Shown: piece by piece, positions 44,066-52,186 of the stretch
Layout of the letters: every line of letters starts with the position of its first letter
Numbering within the stretch: position 1 is the stretch's first letter
Source of the DNA: Prevotella sp.
GTDB lineage: Bacteria > Bacteroidota > Bacteroidia > Bacteroidales > Bacteroidaceae
Assembly (NCBI GenBank): GCA_017619375.1
Contig: JAFZSL010000045.1
Location: 124,001 to 188,000 of the forward strand
Direction: 5' to 3'
DNA: 64,000 bases
Notes under the pieces: generated by a model
Seen by the model: the letters and a program-made list of their open reading frames with translations, nothing else
The model's database searches: none
Told to the model about the DNA's origin: nothing
Translations under genes and position numbers: made by a program

Positions 44066-44178
44066 GAAAAAAACTCCGAAAGCAACAAACTTGGCTCTTT
44101 CCTTTTTTTCAATAGATGTGATATTTTCTGTGGACTACTGAAAAAATGGAGGAAATATGAAAATTTCAACTATAGTTC

Positions 44179-44209
44179 ATTGTCCTTTCTTTTTTTTTAC
44201 CTATTTTTG
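44179..44209 (+). promoter_or_regulatory. Promoter of the LRR lipoprotein gene
   Basis: ATTG (near -33, one base off) and TATTTTTG (44202-44209) with a 19-bp gap. Confidence 0.6.
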
Positions 44210-44295
44210 CACTGTTAAGAAAAGGTGGAAATGGATTTGCCCACAAAGTCAATTGATTAATAGTTGTGCCCGACACGAATCAGGGTGTTTGCAAG

Positions 44296-45147
44296 ATGAA
44301 AAAAATGATGTTGGTACTTGCTGTTCTTTTCCTTGTCGGGTGTGATTTCATCAAGAATCCAGAGCAAGTCAAAGATGACGAAAACAAAAAGGAAGAGAAT
44401 GTCGACCCGCAAACTGAAGAAAAAGAGGATGATGGTGTGGTGGTGGTGTTGAACGAACAGAATTTTCCAGACCAAAAGTTCCGTTGGGCCATATGTAGGA
44501 TGTTGCCAGTGGCCGATGGTGATACCATACCCAACAAGTTTTTGAGGGTGGTTGACGAGATGGATTTGCATGAATCGGGCATCTCAAGCTTGAGAGGCAT
44601 AGAATTCTTTGGCGCTCTCAGGCAACTTGACTGTAGTGACAATCAGTTGATGTCAATTGACATATCCTTGAATAAAAATTTGGAAGTGTTGTGCTGCAAA
44701 GGAAACAAACTGAATTCCATTGATGTGACACAAAACGAGAAGTTATGGCTTTTTAATTGCAGTGGAAACCAGTTGAAATCCCTTGATGTGTCTAAAAACA
44801 CCAAATTGACGGTTTTGCTATGTTATGAAAATCCATTGGAGGAAAATGGGATTGATGTGTCACATAATATCGAATTGAGCGCTTTGGGAGTTGAAGGTTG
44901 CGGGTTGAAGGTGCTGGATGTCGCTTCAAATTCCAATCTAAAGGAATTGTATTGCAGTGACAATGATTTCAAAGAATTGAATCTGGTTAATAACACGAAG
45001 TTGGTTAACTTGATTTGCGAGCAACCAATTTGGCCTTTTCCTCAAATTAAAATCTCCCTGCCATCCAACAATAAGAATTTAGGAGAGGGAAAAGGACAAA
45101 CACGTAAGAACTTTGCTTTAACTTGGTCGGAAAAGAGATATCATTAA
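44296..45147 (+). CDS. Lipoprotein with internalin-like leucine-rich repeats
   Basis: 283 residues. MKKMMLVLAVLFLVGC is a lipobox signal, followed by a Lys/Glu-rich linker. The body has repeats of the type LRQLDCSDNQLMSIDIS, LEVLCCKGNKLNSIDVT, LWLFNCSGNQLKSLDVS, LKELYCSDNDFKELNLV, with 'L..L.C..N.L..LD.S' as core. This cysteine-bearing LRR is common on Bacteroidota surface lipoproteins that bind other cells or proteins. The upstream in-frame ATG at 44266 would add ten residues before the signal, so I use 44296. Confidence 0.85.
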   Translation: MKKMMLVLAVLFLVGCDFIKNPEQVKDDENKKEENVDPQTEEKEDDGVVVVLNEQNFPDQKFRWAICRMLPVADGDTIPNKFLRVVDEMDLHESGISSLRGIEFFGALRQLDCSDNQLMSIDISLNKNLEVLCCKGNKLNSIDVTQNEKLWLFNCSGNQLKSLDVSKNTKLTVLLCYENPLEENGIDVSHNIELSALGVEGCGLKVLDVASNSNLKELYCSDNDFKELNLVNNTKLVNLICEQPIWPFPQIKISLPSNNKNLGEGKGQTRKNFALTWSEKRYH

Positions 45148-45149
45148 CC

Positions 45150-45488
45150 ATGCAACCTCGTTGGGGTATTTGCCCTTTGCTGCTCTTGACATGCTTCCCT
45201 CCTCTGACTGCCGTTGCCCAGAGATTGGTGTTCAGTCATCCGGGGCAACTCTACACCGTAGACGACCATTAGATGGAGGAACGTAGAAGGCTTGTCGAAG
45301 ACTATTTCCCTATCCGCTCGCAAAGGGTGCTTGCCAGCATCATCGACATGGTGGGTATAGACATCGTGGAAACATGTCAACAGACCTTACCCGACGATGA
45401 AGGCTATTACAATCTCCAAGGGCAGCGGGTGCTACATCCTTCCAAGGGGTTGTATGTTCATCGCGGAAGGAAAGGCGTTGTCAAATGA
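45150..45488 (+). pseudogene. Broken secreted-protein gene with in-frame TAG
   Basis: From ATG 45150 a signal peptide (PLLLLTCFPPLTAVAQ) and 20 more residues end at a TAG (45270-45272); directly after it, in the same frame, an ATG at 45273 opens 71 codons ending YYNLQGQRVLHPSKGLYVHR, the usual C-terminal element of secreted Prevotella proteins. So head and tail of a secreted protein are in one frame, with a stop between. The whole is short, so the middle is probably also lost. Either a decaying gene or, less likely, two small genes. Confidence 0.55.
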
Positions 45489-45518
45489 AAAGGATACACC
45501 ATTAAAATACAAGTGGAT

Positions 45519-46274
45519 ATGGATAGGAGGGAATTCCTTAAGAAGTCGGCCGTGGCGGCAGCCGGAGGGTTGTTGTTCACTACACCCTTGGGTCGGATTG
45601 CCGCGCAGGGAAGGGATGAAGAAACAAAAACCATAAATAATAAACAACCTATGAAAGTTTTATTGATCAACGGAAGTGCTCGTAGGAAGGGCAACGCCTA
45701 CACCGCCTTGAGTGAGGTGGCGAAGCAATTGGAGAAGAACGGCATCGAGGCTGAAATCGTGCAAATCGGCGCCAAACCCGTTCGTGGTTGTGTCGCCTGC
45801 GGCCAATGCAAGGCGAAAGGTCTTGGCAAATGCGTGTTCGACGATGACATCTGCAACCAGGTGGCTGCGAAGATGGCGGAGGCCGATGCCCTCATCGTGG
45901 GGTCGCCGGTTTATTACGGCCAACCCAATGGTTCGGTACTATCTTTGATGCAACGGCTTTTCTATTCTGCAGGTGAGACGGTGAAGAACAAGCCTGCCGC
46001 CGCGGTCTGTGTTTGCCGAAGAGGTGGTGCCACCGCTGCATTCCAAACCCTCAACATGCCTTTCCAAATGATGAACATGCCCGTCGTCACCTCGCAGTAT
46101 TGGAACATCGTTTACGGAGCGGCAGAGGGCCAGGCGGCTCTCGACACCGAGGGCATGCAGACCATGAGGACCTTGGCTGACAATATGGCGTGGATGTTGA
46201 ATAAGATACACGCTGATGGAAAAACCGTATACCCGGAACGGGAGCAATGGCAAATGATGAATTTTATTCGTTAG
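45519..46274 (+). CDS. Flavodoxin-like NADPH-dependent FMN reductase family protein with Tat-type leader
   Basis: 251 residues. The N-terminus MDRREFLKKSAVAAAGG is twin-arginine-like, so export through Tat is possible. The rest is a NADPH-dependent FMN reductase fold: KVLLINGSARRKGNAYT (phosphate loop), CVACGQCKAKGLGKCVFDDD with a cysteine cluster typical of iron-sulfur flavoproteins, and ALIVGSPVYYGQPNG. It would bind FMN and shuttle electrons or reduce quinones and disulfides. The cysteine cluster suggests an Fe-S relation. Rhodanese and radical SAM genes follow. Confidence 0.87.
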   Translation: MDRREFLKKSAVAAAGGLLFTTPLGRIAAQGRDEETKTINNKQPMKVLLINGSARRKGNAYTALSEVAKQLEKNGIEAEIVQIGAKPVRGCVACGQCKAKGLGKCVFDDDICNQVAAKMAEADALIVGSPVYYGQPNGSVLSLMQRLFYSAGETVKNKPAAAVCVCRRGGATAAFQTLNMPFQMMNMPVVTSQYWNIVYGAAEGQAALDTEGMQTMRTLADNMAWMLNKIHADGKTVYPEREQWQMMNFIR

Positions 46275-46300
46275 GTTGGATAACATAATCATTTCATGAA

Positions 46301-46681
46301 ATGAGAAGATTTTTGACTTTCATCTTGGCTGCATTGGGATTGAACATAGCCTGTAGCCAGAGCTTTGAGAACACAGACGTCAAGGGTTTCGCCGAATTGA
46401 TAGACAGTCCCGAGGTGGTGATCCTGGACGTGAGAACAGTGGAGGAGTTCAACGAGGGACACATCAAGGGTGCCATACTTATCGACCAAAACAAGAGCGA
46501 CTTCCTCGAGCAGGTGGAGCAGAAGTTGCCGAAGGAAAAGACCATAGCCATTTATTGCCGCAGTGGAAGAAGGTCTGCCAATGCCGCCGAACGCCTTGCA
46601 AAGGCTGGTTACAGACCCGTCAATTTGAAAGGTGGCATCCTGGAATGGACCAAGGAGAACATGCCGGTGACTAAGGATTAA
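46301..46681 (+). CDS. Exported rhodanese-domain protein
   Basis: 126 residues. The leader MRRFLTFILAALGLNIAC resembles a lipobox. The rhodanese domain has VVILDVRTVEEFNEGHIKGA and the active-site loop YCRSGRRSANAA with Cys86 as the persulfide carrier, then GYRPVNLKGGILEW. It moves sulfur or acts as a thiol carrier outside the cytoplasm. It follows the FMN reductase-like gene by 26 bp and precedes the radical SAM gene by 12, so a small operon is likely. Confidence 0.88.
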   Translation: MRRFLTFILAALGLNIACSQSFENTDVKGFAELIDSPEVVILDVRTVEEFNEGHIKGAILIDQNKSDFLEQVEQKLPKEKTIAIYCRSGRRSANAAERLAKAGYRPVNLKGGILEWTKENMPVTKD

Positions 46682-46693
46682 GATTGAACGATT

Positions 46694-47755
46694 TTGAAAC
46701 GGTTGAACAAACGTAGACGGAAATTGCTCGGGAAATTGCTTGTCAACACCCGGCTCAATGCTGACCTGTGCAGATATGCGGCCAACCGTCTCCGAAAACT
46801 CTTGCATGACAGGGAGAAAAGTGCAAAAGTGCCTTTCCCCACCAATGTGATGATTGAACTGGGCAACTTGTGCAACTTGCATTGCATGATGTGTCCGCGT
46901 GAATTCATCTATGGAAAGGAGATGGACAAAGGCTTCATGGCATTGGAACAAGCGGTGAAAATCATAGACGAACTGTATCCCTATCTTGACTCCATTGGCT
47001 TGACAGGATTGGGAGAGACTTTTCTATACCCGAATCTGGCGGAGGTAGCCAGGCATGTGAAGGAGAAGAAAAGAAGCATTATCACCACTATCTCCACCAA
47101 TGCATACCAAAAAGACTACAAGGAGAGGATTGTGCCGGTGCTACCGTTTGTGGACAACATACAATTCTCTGTCGACGGGGTGGCGGAGGTCTATGAGACC
47201 ATTCGACCGAAAACATCATTCGAAGAGGTGCGCGACAACATCCGCTTCACGATGGAAAAAGGAAAGGGGGTCACTTTCATGCTCAACTGCGTTGTGATGC
47301 CGGAGAATTACCGTGACATGCGGAATGTAGTCTCCTTTGCACGTGAGATGGGAATCGGTTATGTCAATTTCAATCCAGTCAGCATCGCATCACAACCGGG
47401 GATGAAACGTGACTTCTATCAGTTCTTCCGTTCGAAGGAATATCTGGAAGAGGTTGAGGCGCTGGAGGAAATGAAAAGGCAATTCCCTAAGATGGAAATT
47501 ACTGGGCCACATTTCCCCGAAAACGCCTCCTTCCATGACTGCATCTTCCCATGGGAATACCCATACATCACATGGGACGGCTATTATGTCCCATGCTGCG
47601 GGAAACCATTCCCGAAACTGTTGAATTTCGGGAATCTCTTCAATTCAAGCGTGATGGAGGTGCTCAATGGCGAGAAGGCATTGGCATTCCGACGCCAATG
47701 GCAACGAAATACTCCGCCGTCCTTCTGCCATAACTGTCAGTTGACAGACTTTTGA
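46694..47755 (+). CDS. Radical SAM/SPASM protein
   Basis: 353 residues from a TTG at 46694; an in-frame stop at 46685 excludes an earlier start. The radical SAM cluster is CX3CX2C at C60, C64 and C67 (LCNLHCMMCPREF), followed by IGLTGLGETFLYP. The C-terminal SPASM-type cysteines lie in FHDCIFPW, YYVPCCGKPF and CHNCQLTDF. It carries two 4Fe-4S cluster types and modifies peptide or protein substrates by radical chemistry. The substrate is not visible; no small precursor peptide gene is found next to it. Confidence 0.9.
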   Translation: MKRLNKRRRKLLGKLLVNTRLNADLCRYAANRLRKLLHDREKSAKVPFPTNVMIELGNLCNLHCMMCPREFIYGKEMDKGFMALEQAVKIIDELYPYLDSIGLTGLGETFLYPNLAEVARHVKEKKRSIITTISTNAYQKDYKERIVPVLPFVDNIQFSVDGVAEVYETIRPKTSFEEVRDNIRFTMEKGKGVTFMLNCVVMPENYRDMRNVVSFAREMGIGYVNFNPVSIASQPGMKRDFYQFFRSKEYLEEVEALEEMKRQFPKMEITGPHFPENASFHDCIFPWEYPYITWDGYYVPCCGKPFPKLLNFGNLFNSSVMEVLNGEKALAFRRQWQRNTPPSFCHNCQLTDF

Positions 47756-47772
47756 CGGCTCCTCCTTTCCTA

Positions 47773-48300
47773 TTACTTCACTCTCCACACGTTGAGGACG
47801 ATGCCTTGGAACCCGGCGCCGAAGTCAGGAGCACATAGGAAGAGGGAGTTGTTCAGCCAGGCATACTTGCTGTTGCTGTCGGTCTCGAACTGTGGTGCGC
47901 ATCGGAAATAGAAGGATGGTCTTCCTTCGGCATCTTGCCCGCTCCCGATGATGCCGCGGTTGCGCACATGGATGACGACGCCGTCATCGGTCTTGATGCA
48001 GTAGATGGCTTCCAACTCTGTGCGGTTGAGTGCCTTGTTTCCTAATTGATAGTCGGCACCGCCACTGAGGATGGTGCCTTTCAGCAACGGACCCTCGAAG
48101 GTGCCGCCGGTGATGGGGATGATGGTGCGGTCGCCATGCTGGGTGGGGCCGGCGGAGTAGGCCTCGCCTAAGGTCACTTTCAATTGCATTACAAACTCCA
48201 TTTCCGGGGCTGCGGGTGCTGTTTTTTGGCTCTCTTGGGCCATGACGTTCAGGGTCGATAAAGACAAGAACGTAATCAATAGGGCTGAAATGATTTTCAT
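47773..48300 (-). CDS. Exported DUF3237 protein
   Basis: 175 residues with a signal peptide ending in VMAQ. The mature part matches the DUF3237 pattern: MQLKVTLGEAYSAGPTQHGD, PITGGTFEGPLLKGTILSGG, ADYQLGN, IYCIKTDDGVVIHVRNRGI, YFRCAPQFET. It is a calycin-like beta barrel whose function is unknown. It lies 84 bp after the RING/TerD gene on the same strand, and may be co-transcribed. Confidence 0.83.
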   Translation of the reverse strand: MKIISALLITFLSLSTLNVMAQESQKTAPAAPEMEFVMQLKVTLGEAYSAGPTQHGDRTIIPITGGTFEGPLLKGTILSGGADYQLGNKALNRTELEAIYCIKTDDGVVIHVRNRGIIGSGQDAEGRPSFYFRCAPQFETDSNSKYAWLNNSLFLCAPDFGAGFQGIVLNVWRVK

Positions 48301-48384
48301 TTTCCTTTGTGTTATGTTTGGTGATGGAAGAGTGCCACTTTTCTTTGAAAGTGGTCTGCTGTTCCTGATGATGATTTCGAAACT

Positions 48385-50682
48385 TTAATAATTGAGCAGT
48401 TGGGTCACCTGCGCTGGGTTGAGCGCCCATTCATAGGTGTATGCTTCATCGGCATCCTCGGGCTTCTCTACCTGTACAAGTCCTTGTGACTTGGCCTTCA
48501 TGTCGAGAAGTTTGCCGATGCTGAGTTTGGCTTCCAATTTGTTCAAAAGCGCTTCTACTGAAGCACTGTCGACCCCTCTCAACGTTTGGGAGGTGAATGG
48601 CATTTCCAACCAGATGATTTCGCGCTTCGCTACGTCGAGGACGCCGAATACCAGTCCCTTGGAGAGGTTGCCTTCGCTGATGCGCACCATGTGCTGTACG
48701 CAAGATGGGTCGTAGGCCACGCCGTCCTCCTCGGAAACCTTCATCTCATGAGCAGAGTTCATCCATCCTACCACGAGGTTGGGGGAGAGCGCTCCAGTGG
48801 AATAGGCGTTGCAGGTGAAGGTCGCATACTTGGCGCCAGCTGCAATTAGTTCAGGAAGGGAGAGTTCGACATACTCGGCAGTCCCCACCATTTCGGGGAT
48901 GGAGCGGATGTCTCCGGAATGCTTGGCGCCCACACAGGTCAGGTTGTAATAGGCACATTCGGCTATATTGCCATCTGCCAGGGAGATGCGGCAACTCAGG
49001 TCCATGTCGAGGGGTTGGGCATGCAGACCCTTTCCCCATTGCAGGAAGAGGCGCACGGCATCTCCCTCCACGGGGAAGCGAGTGCCCATCAAGGCGCATG
49101 ACGCATCCTGGATGGTGGCAGAGCGGTCGCCCACGCTGATAGGAATGTGGTAAAGTGTCGGTTCGATGTAGATGGTTTTGGCTTCTGTCTTTTGTGCGGC
49201 AAAGCGTCTTGCCATGGAGTCTTGGTAGAGACGGATGACTGCATTCGCCATGTCCTTGCATTCCTGGTCGCTATATAATACCAACAACTTGTTGGGCTCG
49301 AGCTGATGGGTGACGCCGGTGATGGGTCGGGCGAGGCGCATTTCCTTTGGGTCGAAATAACTCTCCGCTGCATTGCCAAGAGACAAAAGCAGACGGGCAG
49401 GCAACTTGTCGGCGACCTCTTCGAAAGCAACAAGGACTTTGTCGCTGCCGAAACGAAGCATGGTGGAAAACAGACAACGGGAGAATGCTCCTGGACGTTC
49501 TTTCAAGATGGAAAGAACCTTTGAGGGGGAATCTTTCTTGGCTTGGTCCACACGGCCTTGCCATGTGGAATAATCTTGATTGTAGAATACGTCGAGAAGT
49601 TTGGCAAGGTGGTCGAAACCTTTCCTTCGGGAATATTCACCTAACCGGAGGGCACGGATCATGCGCACCCACATGCCACGTTTCGGATTCATGTTCTCTG
49701 CCGCTTGTTGGGCAGACATGGGAAGGGCGTTCAACCATCGCGCAACACGAAGGCAGCTCTTGCGGTCATATTTCAGTAGCAGATTCTTTCTCATGCTATC
49801 TGCTGCATCCATGCTTTTGTCCAAAGGTTCCCAGATGTGTGAGTATAACTTCCTCGCATGGGTTACAAGTGTCTTTGGCTCGATGATTTGCACGTATCCG
49901 GTCTTCTCAAACCAGAGGTAGCGTAAGATGTCGGTGGGGGTCTTTAGAAGTTTCGTTGCCTCGTCGGCCTTGCCTTGTTCAACCAACAGCTTGATGACGA
50001 GCATGGCGGTTTCCTTCATCGTGATGCTCACCTGGGTGGGTAAAGGCATCTCACGGAGCAGTTGTTCCAACGAGTCCTTCTGGGTACCGTCGAGTGGGGT
50101 GGCGGAATTGAGAAGCGACGTGAAGACATGCTGCATGTCTTCAAGGGTGAACAGCCTCAGTTCCTTTAGCTTGCTGCCTTGCCCCTTGTAGACATGGTTG
50201 GCGGTTTTGAAGGGCTTGCCGCAGAATGGACAGCCGTTGTATCGCTCGATGGGGAATGTTCCTTCGGGGATGAGGTGGCCGCAGGGAAGGGTGGTGCCTT
50301 TGAACCCGGCCTCTTGGCCAAAGATGTTGGCTAACAATGTGATTAGATGGTCGACAGCCGATTCACCTGTTGGCACTTTCCATCCTTTTACCAGCGAGGC
50401 CCAGTTGAGGTCCACTCCCATCACATTGCGGAAGCATGATGTGATATCTGCCAGACGCTCTATGGAAACGGTGTTTAGTGCATGGAGCAGTTCTTCGCTG
50501 ACACAGAACCCGTTCTCTTTCAGCCGAGCGAGGAAGGCCGTTACCGGCATGGTGATTTCGGATTGCATATTGATGTCCTCGCGGTGGATGTCGAGGAATA
50601 CGGCTTGGTAGCGCAAAGCTACTTTGGTAAATGTCTCGTCCTTCATTTCACTTAAGGTTTTGAAACCATCAGATTCTTTCAT
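48385..50682 (-). CDS. RING-like zinc finger protein with TerD-like C-terminus (MXAN_6230/SCO0854-like)
   Basis: 765 residues from the ATG at 50682; the TTG six codons earlier is part of the promoter region. A zinc-binding RING-like block PCGHLIPEGTFPIERYNGCP followed by FCGKPF lies near residue 150. The middle is helical (DMQHVFTSLLNSA, LIKLLVEQGKADEA). The end resembles TerD domains: RLFLQWGKGLHAQPLDMDLS, AYYNLTCVGAKHSGDI, WMNSAHEM, then VRISEGNLSKGLVFGVLD. Members of this family are large proteins with a RING-type N-terminus in myxobacteria and actinobacteria; the function is unknown but TerD relatives occur in stress and phage-response clusters. No other ter genes are near. Confidence 0.7.
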   Translation of the reverse strand: MKESDGFKTLSEMKDETFTKVALRYQAVFLDIHREDINMQSEITMPVTAFLARLKENGFCVSEELLHALNTVSIERLADITSCFRNVMGVDLNWASLVKGWKVPTGESAVDHLITLLANIFGQEAGFKGTTLPCGHLIPEGTFPIERYNGCPFCGKPFKTANHVYKGQGSKLKELRLFTLEDMQHVFTSLLNSATPLDGTQKDSLEQLLREMPLPTQVSITMKETAMLVIKLLVEQGKADEATKLLKTPTDILRYLWFEKTGYVQIIEPKTLVTHARKLYSHIWEPLDKSMDAADSMRKNLLLKYDRKSCLRVARWLNALPMSAQQAAENMNPKRGMWVRMIRALRLGEYSRRKGFDHLAKLLDVFYNQDYSTWQGRVDQAKKDSPSKVLSILKERPGAFSRCLFSTMLRFGSDKVLVAFEEVADKLPARLLLSLGNAAESYFDPKEMRLARPITGVTHQLEPNKLLVLYSDQECKDMANAVIRLYQDSMARRFAAQKTEAKTIYIEPTLYHIPISVGDRSATIQDASCALMGTRFPVEGDAVRLFLQWGKGLHAQPLDMDLSCRISLADGNIAECAYYNLTCVGAKHSGDIRSIPEMVGTAEYVELSLPELIAAGAKYATFTCNAYSTGALSPNLVVGWMNSAHEMKVSEEDGVAYDPSCVQHMVRISEGNLSKGLVFGVLDVAKREIIWLEMPFTSQTLRGVDSASVEALLNKLEAKLSIGKLLDMKAKSQGLVQVEKPEDADEAYTYEWALNPAQVTQLLNY

Positions 50683-50697
50683 GGTGCTTTTGAATTG

Positions 50698-50705
50698 CAA
50701 ATATA
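50698..50705 (-). promoter_or_regulatory. -7 element of the RING/TerD-like gene
   Basis: Minus strand TATATTTG, 15 bp before the chosen ATG, so it also overlaps the alternative TTG start and argues against it. Confidence 0.6.
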
Positions 50706-50875
50706 GACATTATTTTTTATATGATTGTATGTGTCTTCAAAAAATCCTGTTCTTTCCTCAGGTTTTAGATTTATTATTGCTATTTTTGTATTGTTTTTGT
50801 GGCAAGAAATCAATAGAGGGATTATTGCCAATTTGGACAAGAATTTTATCACTATAGCTAAATCAATTATTCGTC

Positions 50876-51631
50876 ATGAAAAAAACAACTGTATTTCTCC
50901 TTTTCATCACCGCCTTTGCCGCGTTGATGGCAAGTTGCACCTTTAATGGCAATGGTGTCAATGTCGTGTCTCTCTCGCCCAAGGGGTTTGACGATGCTCC
51001 ATCGCTCAATGTGACCTTGGACGAGTTTTCCGCCATTGTAAGCAATGTTCCTTTGGCCGTTGATTATTTTCGTTCGCAAGAATGTGGCGTGGTCATTTTG
51101 GGAGACACCAGCAAGATGGAATGTCTCAAGGTCAAAGTCAAAAATGGCACGCTCTACTTGGATTTGGAGTCTGGGGTCTACAAGGATTTATGGTTGAAAG
51201 TGCAGGTGCATGCTCCATGTTTATCTTCCGTTCAACAGAACGGTAGCGGAATGATAAGTTGTGACTCTATCGTCGACCACGATTCTCGTTTCGAAGTAGT
51301 GGCTAACGGCAGCGGTGATATCACCTTCCAAGGCATCGATTGCAAGGATGTGGGTATGAAAATCAACGGCAGTGGCGGAATCAAGGCAAACAAGGTGATG
51401 GCAAATGCTGCCAAGTTGTATATCAATGGCTCTGGCTCCATCAGATTGCCTGACTTTCAGGTAGAGGGGGATTTGTCTGCCAATATCAATGGGAGTGGTA
51501 ACATGCAACTCGATGGGACAGCACAGAAGGTCAAGGCGCGTGTGAATGGTTCCGGATCCATCAGCGGAAATATGAAACACCAGGGCTTGGAGAGCTCTAA
51601 AATTGGCAGCGGAACGATTGACTTGAAATAG
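50876..51631 (+). CDS. Lipoprotein with head-GIN (DUF2807) domain
   Basis: 251 residues with a lipobox (FAALMASC). A right-handed beta-helix-like domain follows with recurring 'NGSG' turns (SSVQQNGSGMISCDS, VVANGSGDITFQG, KINGSGGIKAN, YINGSGSIRLP, NINGSGNMQLDG, RVNGSGSISGNM), the signature of DUF2807. This family is widespread in Bacteroidota surface lipoproteins; its function is unknown. A very long hairpin follows the gene. Confidence 0.9.
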   Translation: MKKTTVFLLFITAFAALMASCTFNGNGVNVVSLSPKGFDDAPSLNVTLDEFSAIVSNVPLAVDYFRSQECGVVILGDTSKMECLKVKVKNGTLYLDLESGVYKDLWLKVQVHAPCLSSVQQNGSGMISCDSIVDHDSRFEVVANGSGDITFQGIDCKDVGMKINGSGGIKANKVMANAAKLYINGSGSIRLPDFQVEGDLSANINGSGNMQLDGTAQKVKARVNGSGSISGNMKHQGLESSKIGSGTIDLK

Positions 51632-51644
51632 AATGACTATAAGT

Positions 51645-51718
51645 CAACGCTTCCTTGCGCTGCCATACCTCATCGACCATTTTTGTAGGTCTTGGTATGG
51701 CAACGCAAGGAAGCGTTG
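51645..51718. terminator. 25-bp-stem hairpin between convergent genes
   Basis: Arm 51645-51669 pairs with 51694-51718 with a single mismatch. There is no strong T-run, but the position between the stops of DUF2807 and the ACT gene fits a two-way terminator or a repeat-type palindrome. Confidence 0.75.
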
Positions 51719-51732
51719 GAAATGGGAATTTT

Positions 51733-52170
51733 TTACTTTACTCCTGCCCAGATGGAGAGGTCTTTCTCTGCGATGTAATTAAGACCGCTGAGGATGATGG
51801 TCTCTCTTGCTTTTTCTGGGTTGTCTGTTCGGAAGATGAGGATGCCCTTGCCGCGGAGGAGGAAGCTATACATATAGGTCAGTCCTATGCCGGCGTTGCT
51901 GAGCACCTCGACAGCGTCGGCGGCCCTCCCGGGTTGGTCGTCAAGTTCCAAGGCAAAGACGTCGGAGAGGGCGACAGGAATGCCCTCTTTTTTCAATCCC
52001 TCGAATGCTCGGAGAGGTTCGCTGCAGATGACGCGATAGATGCCGTTTTCCGCAGTGTCGGGAATGGTGGATGCGATGATTTGCACGCCGAAACGACGGA
52101 AGAGGTCGAGCACTTTTACAAGAGACCCGGCCTTGTTCTCAATGAATATGGACAACTGATGAATCGTCAT
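51733..52170 (-). CDS. Tandem ACT-domain protein
   Basis: 145 residues with two ACT units: LSIFIENKAGSLVKVLDLFR at the start and LDDQPGRAADAVEVLSNAGI then LTYMYSF from residue 75. ACT domains bind amino acids and regulate enzymes. It is a partner of the PaaK-type ligase gene upstream (16-bp gap), an arrangement common in anaerobes where phenylacetate or aryl-acetate from aromatic amino-acid breakdown is activated, so the ligand may be an aromatic amino acid. Confidence 0.88.
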   Translation of the reverse strand: MTIHQLSIFIENKAGSLVKVLDLFRRFGVQIIASTIPDTAENGIYRVICSEPLRAFEGLKKEGIPVALSDVFALELDDQPGRAADAVEVLSNAGIGLTYMYSFLLRGKGILIFRTDNPEKARETIILSGLNYIAEKDLSIWAGVK

Positions 52171-52186
52171 GGTATGGAGATGTTGG

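Larger units (their letters stand above)
43991..44295. other. Divergent promoter region
   Basis: It holds the minus-strand -7 TATTTTTG (44065-44058) and, on the plus strand, ATTG-N19-TATTTTTG (-7 at 44202-44209). Nothing else is seen. Confidence 0.5.
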
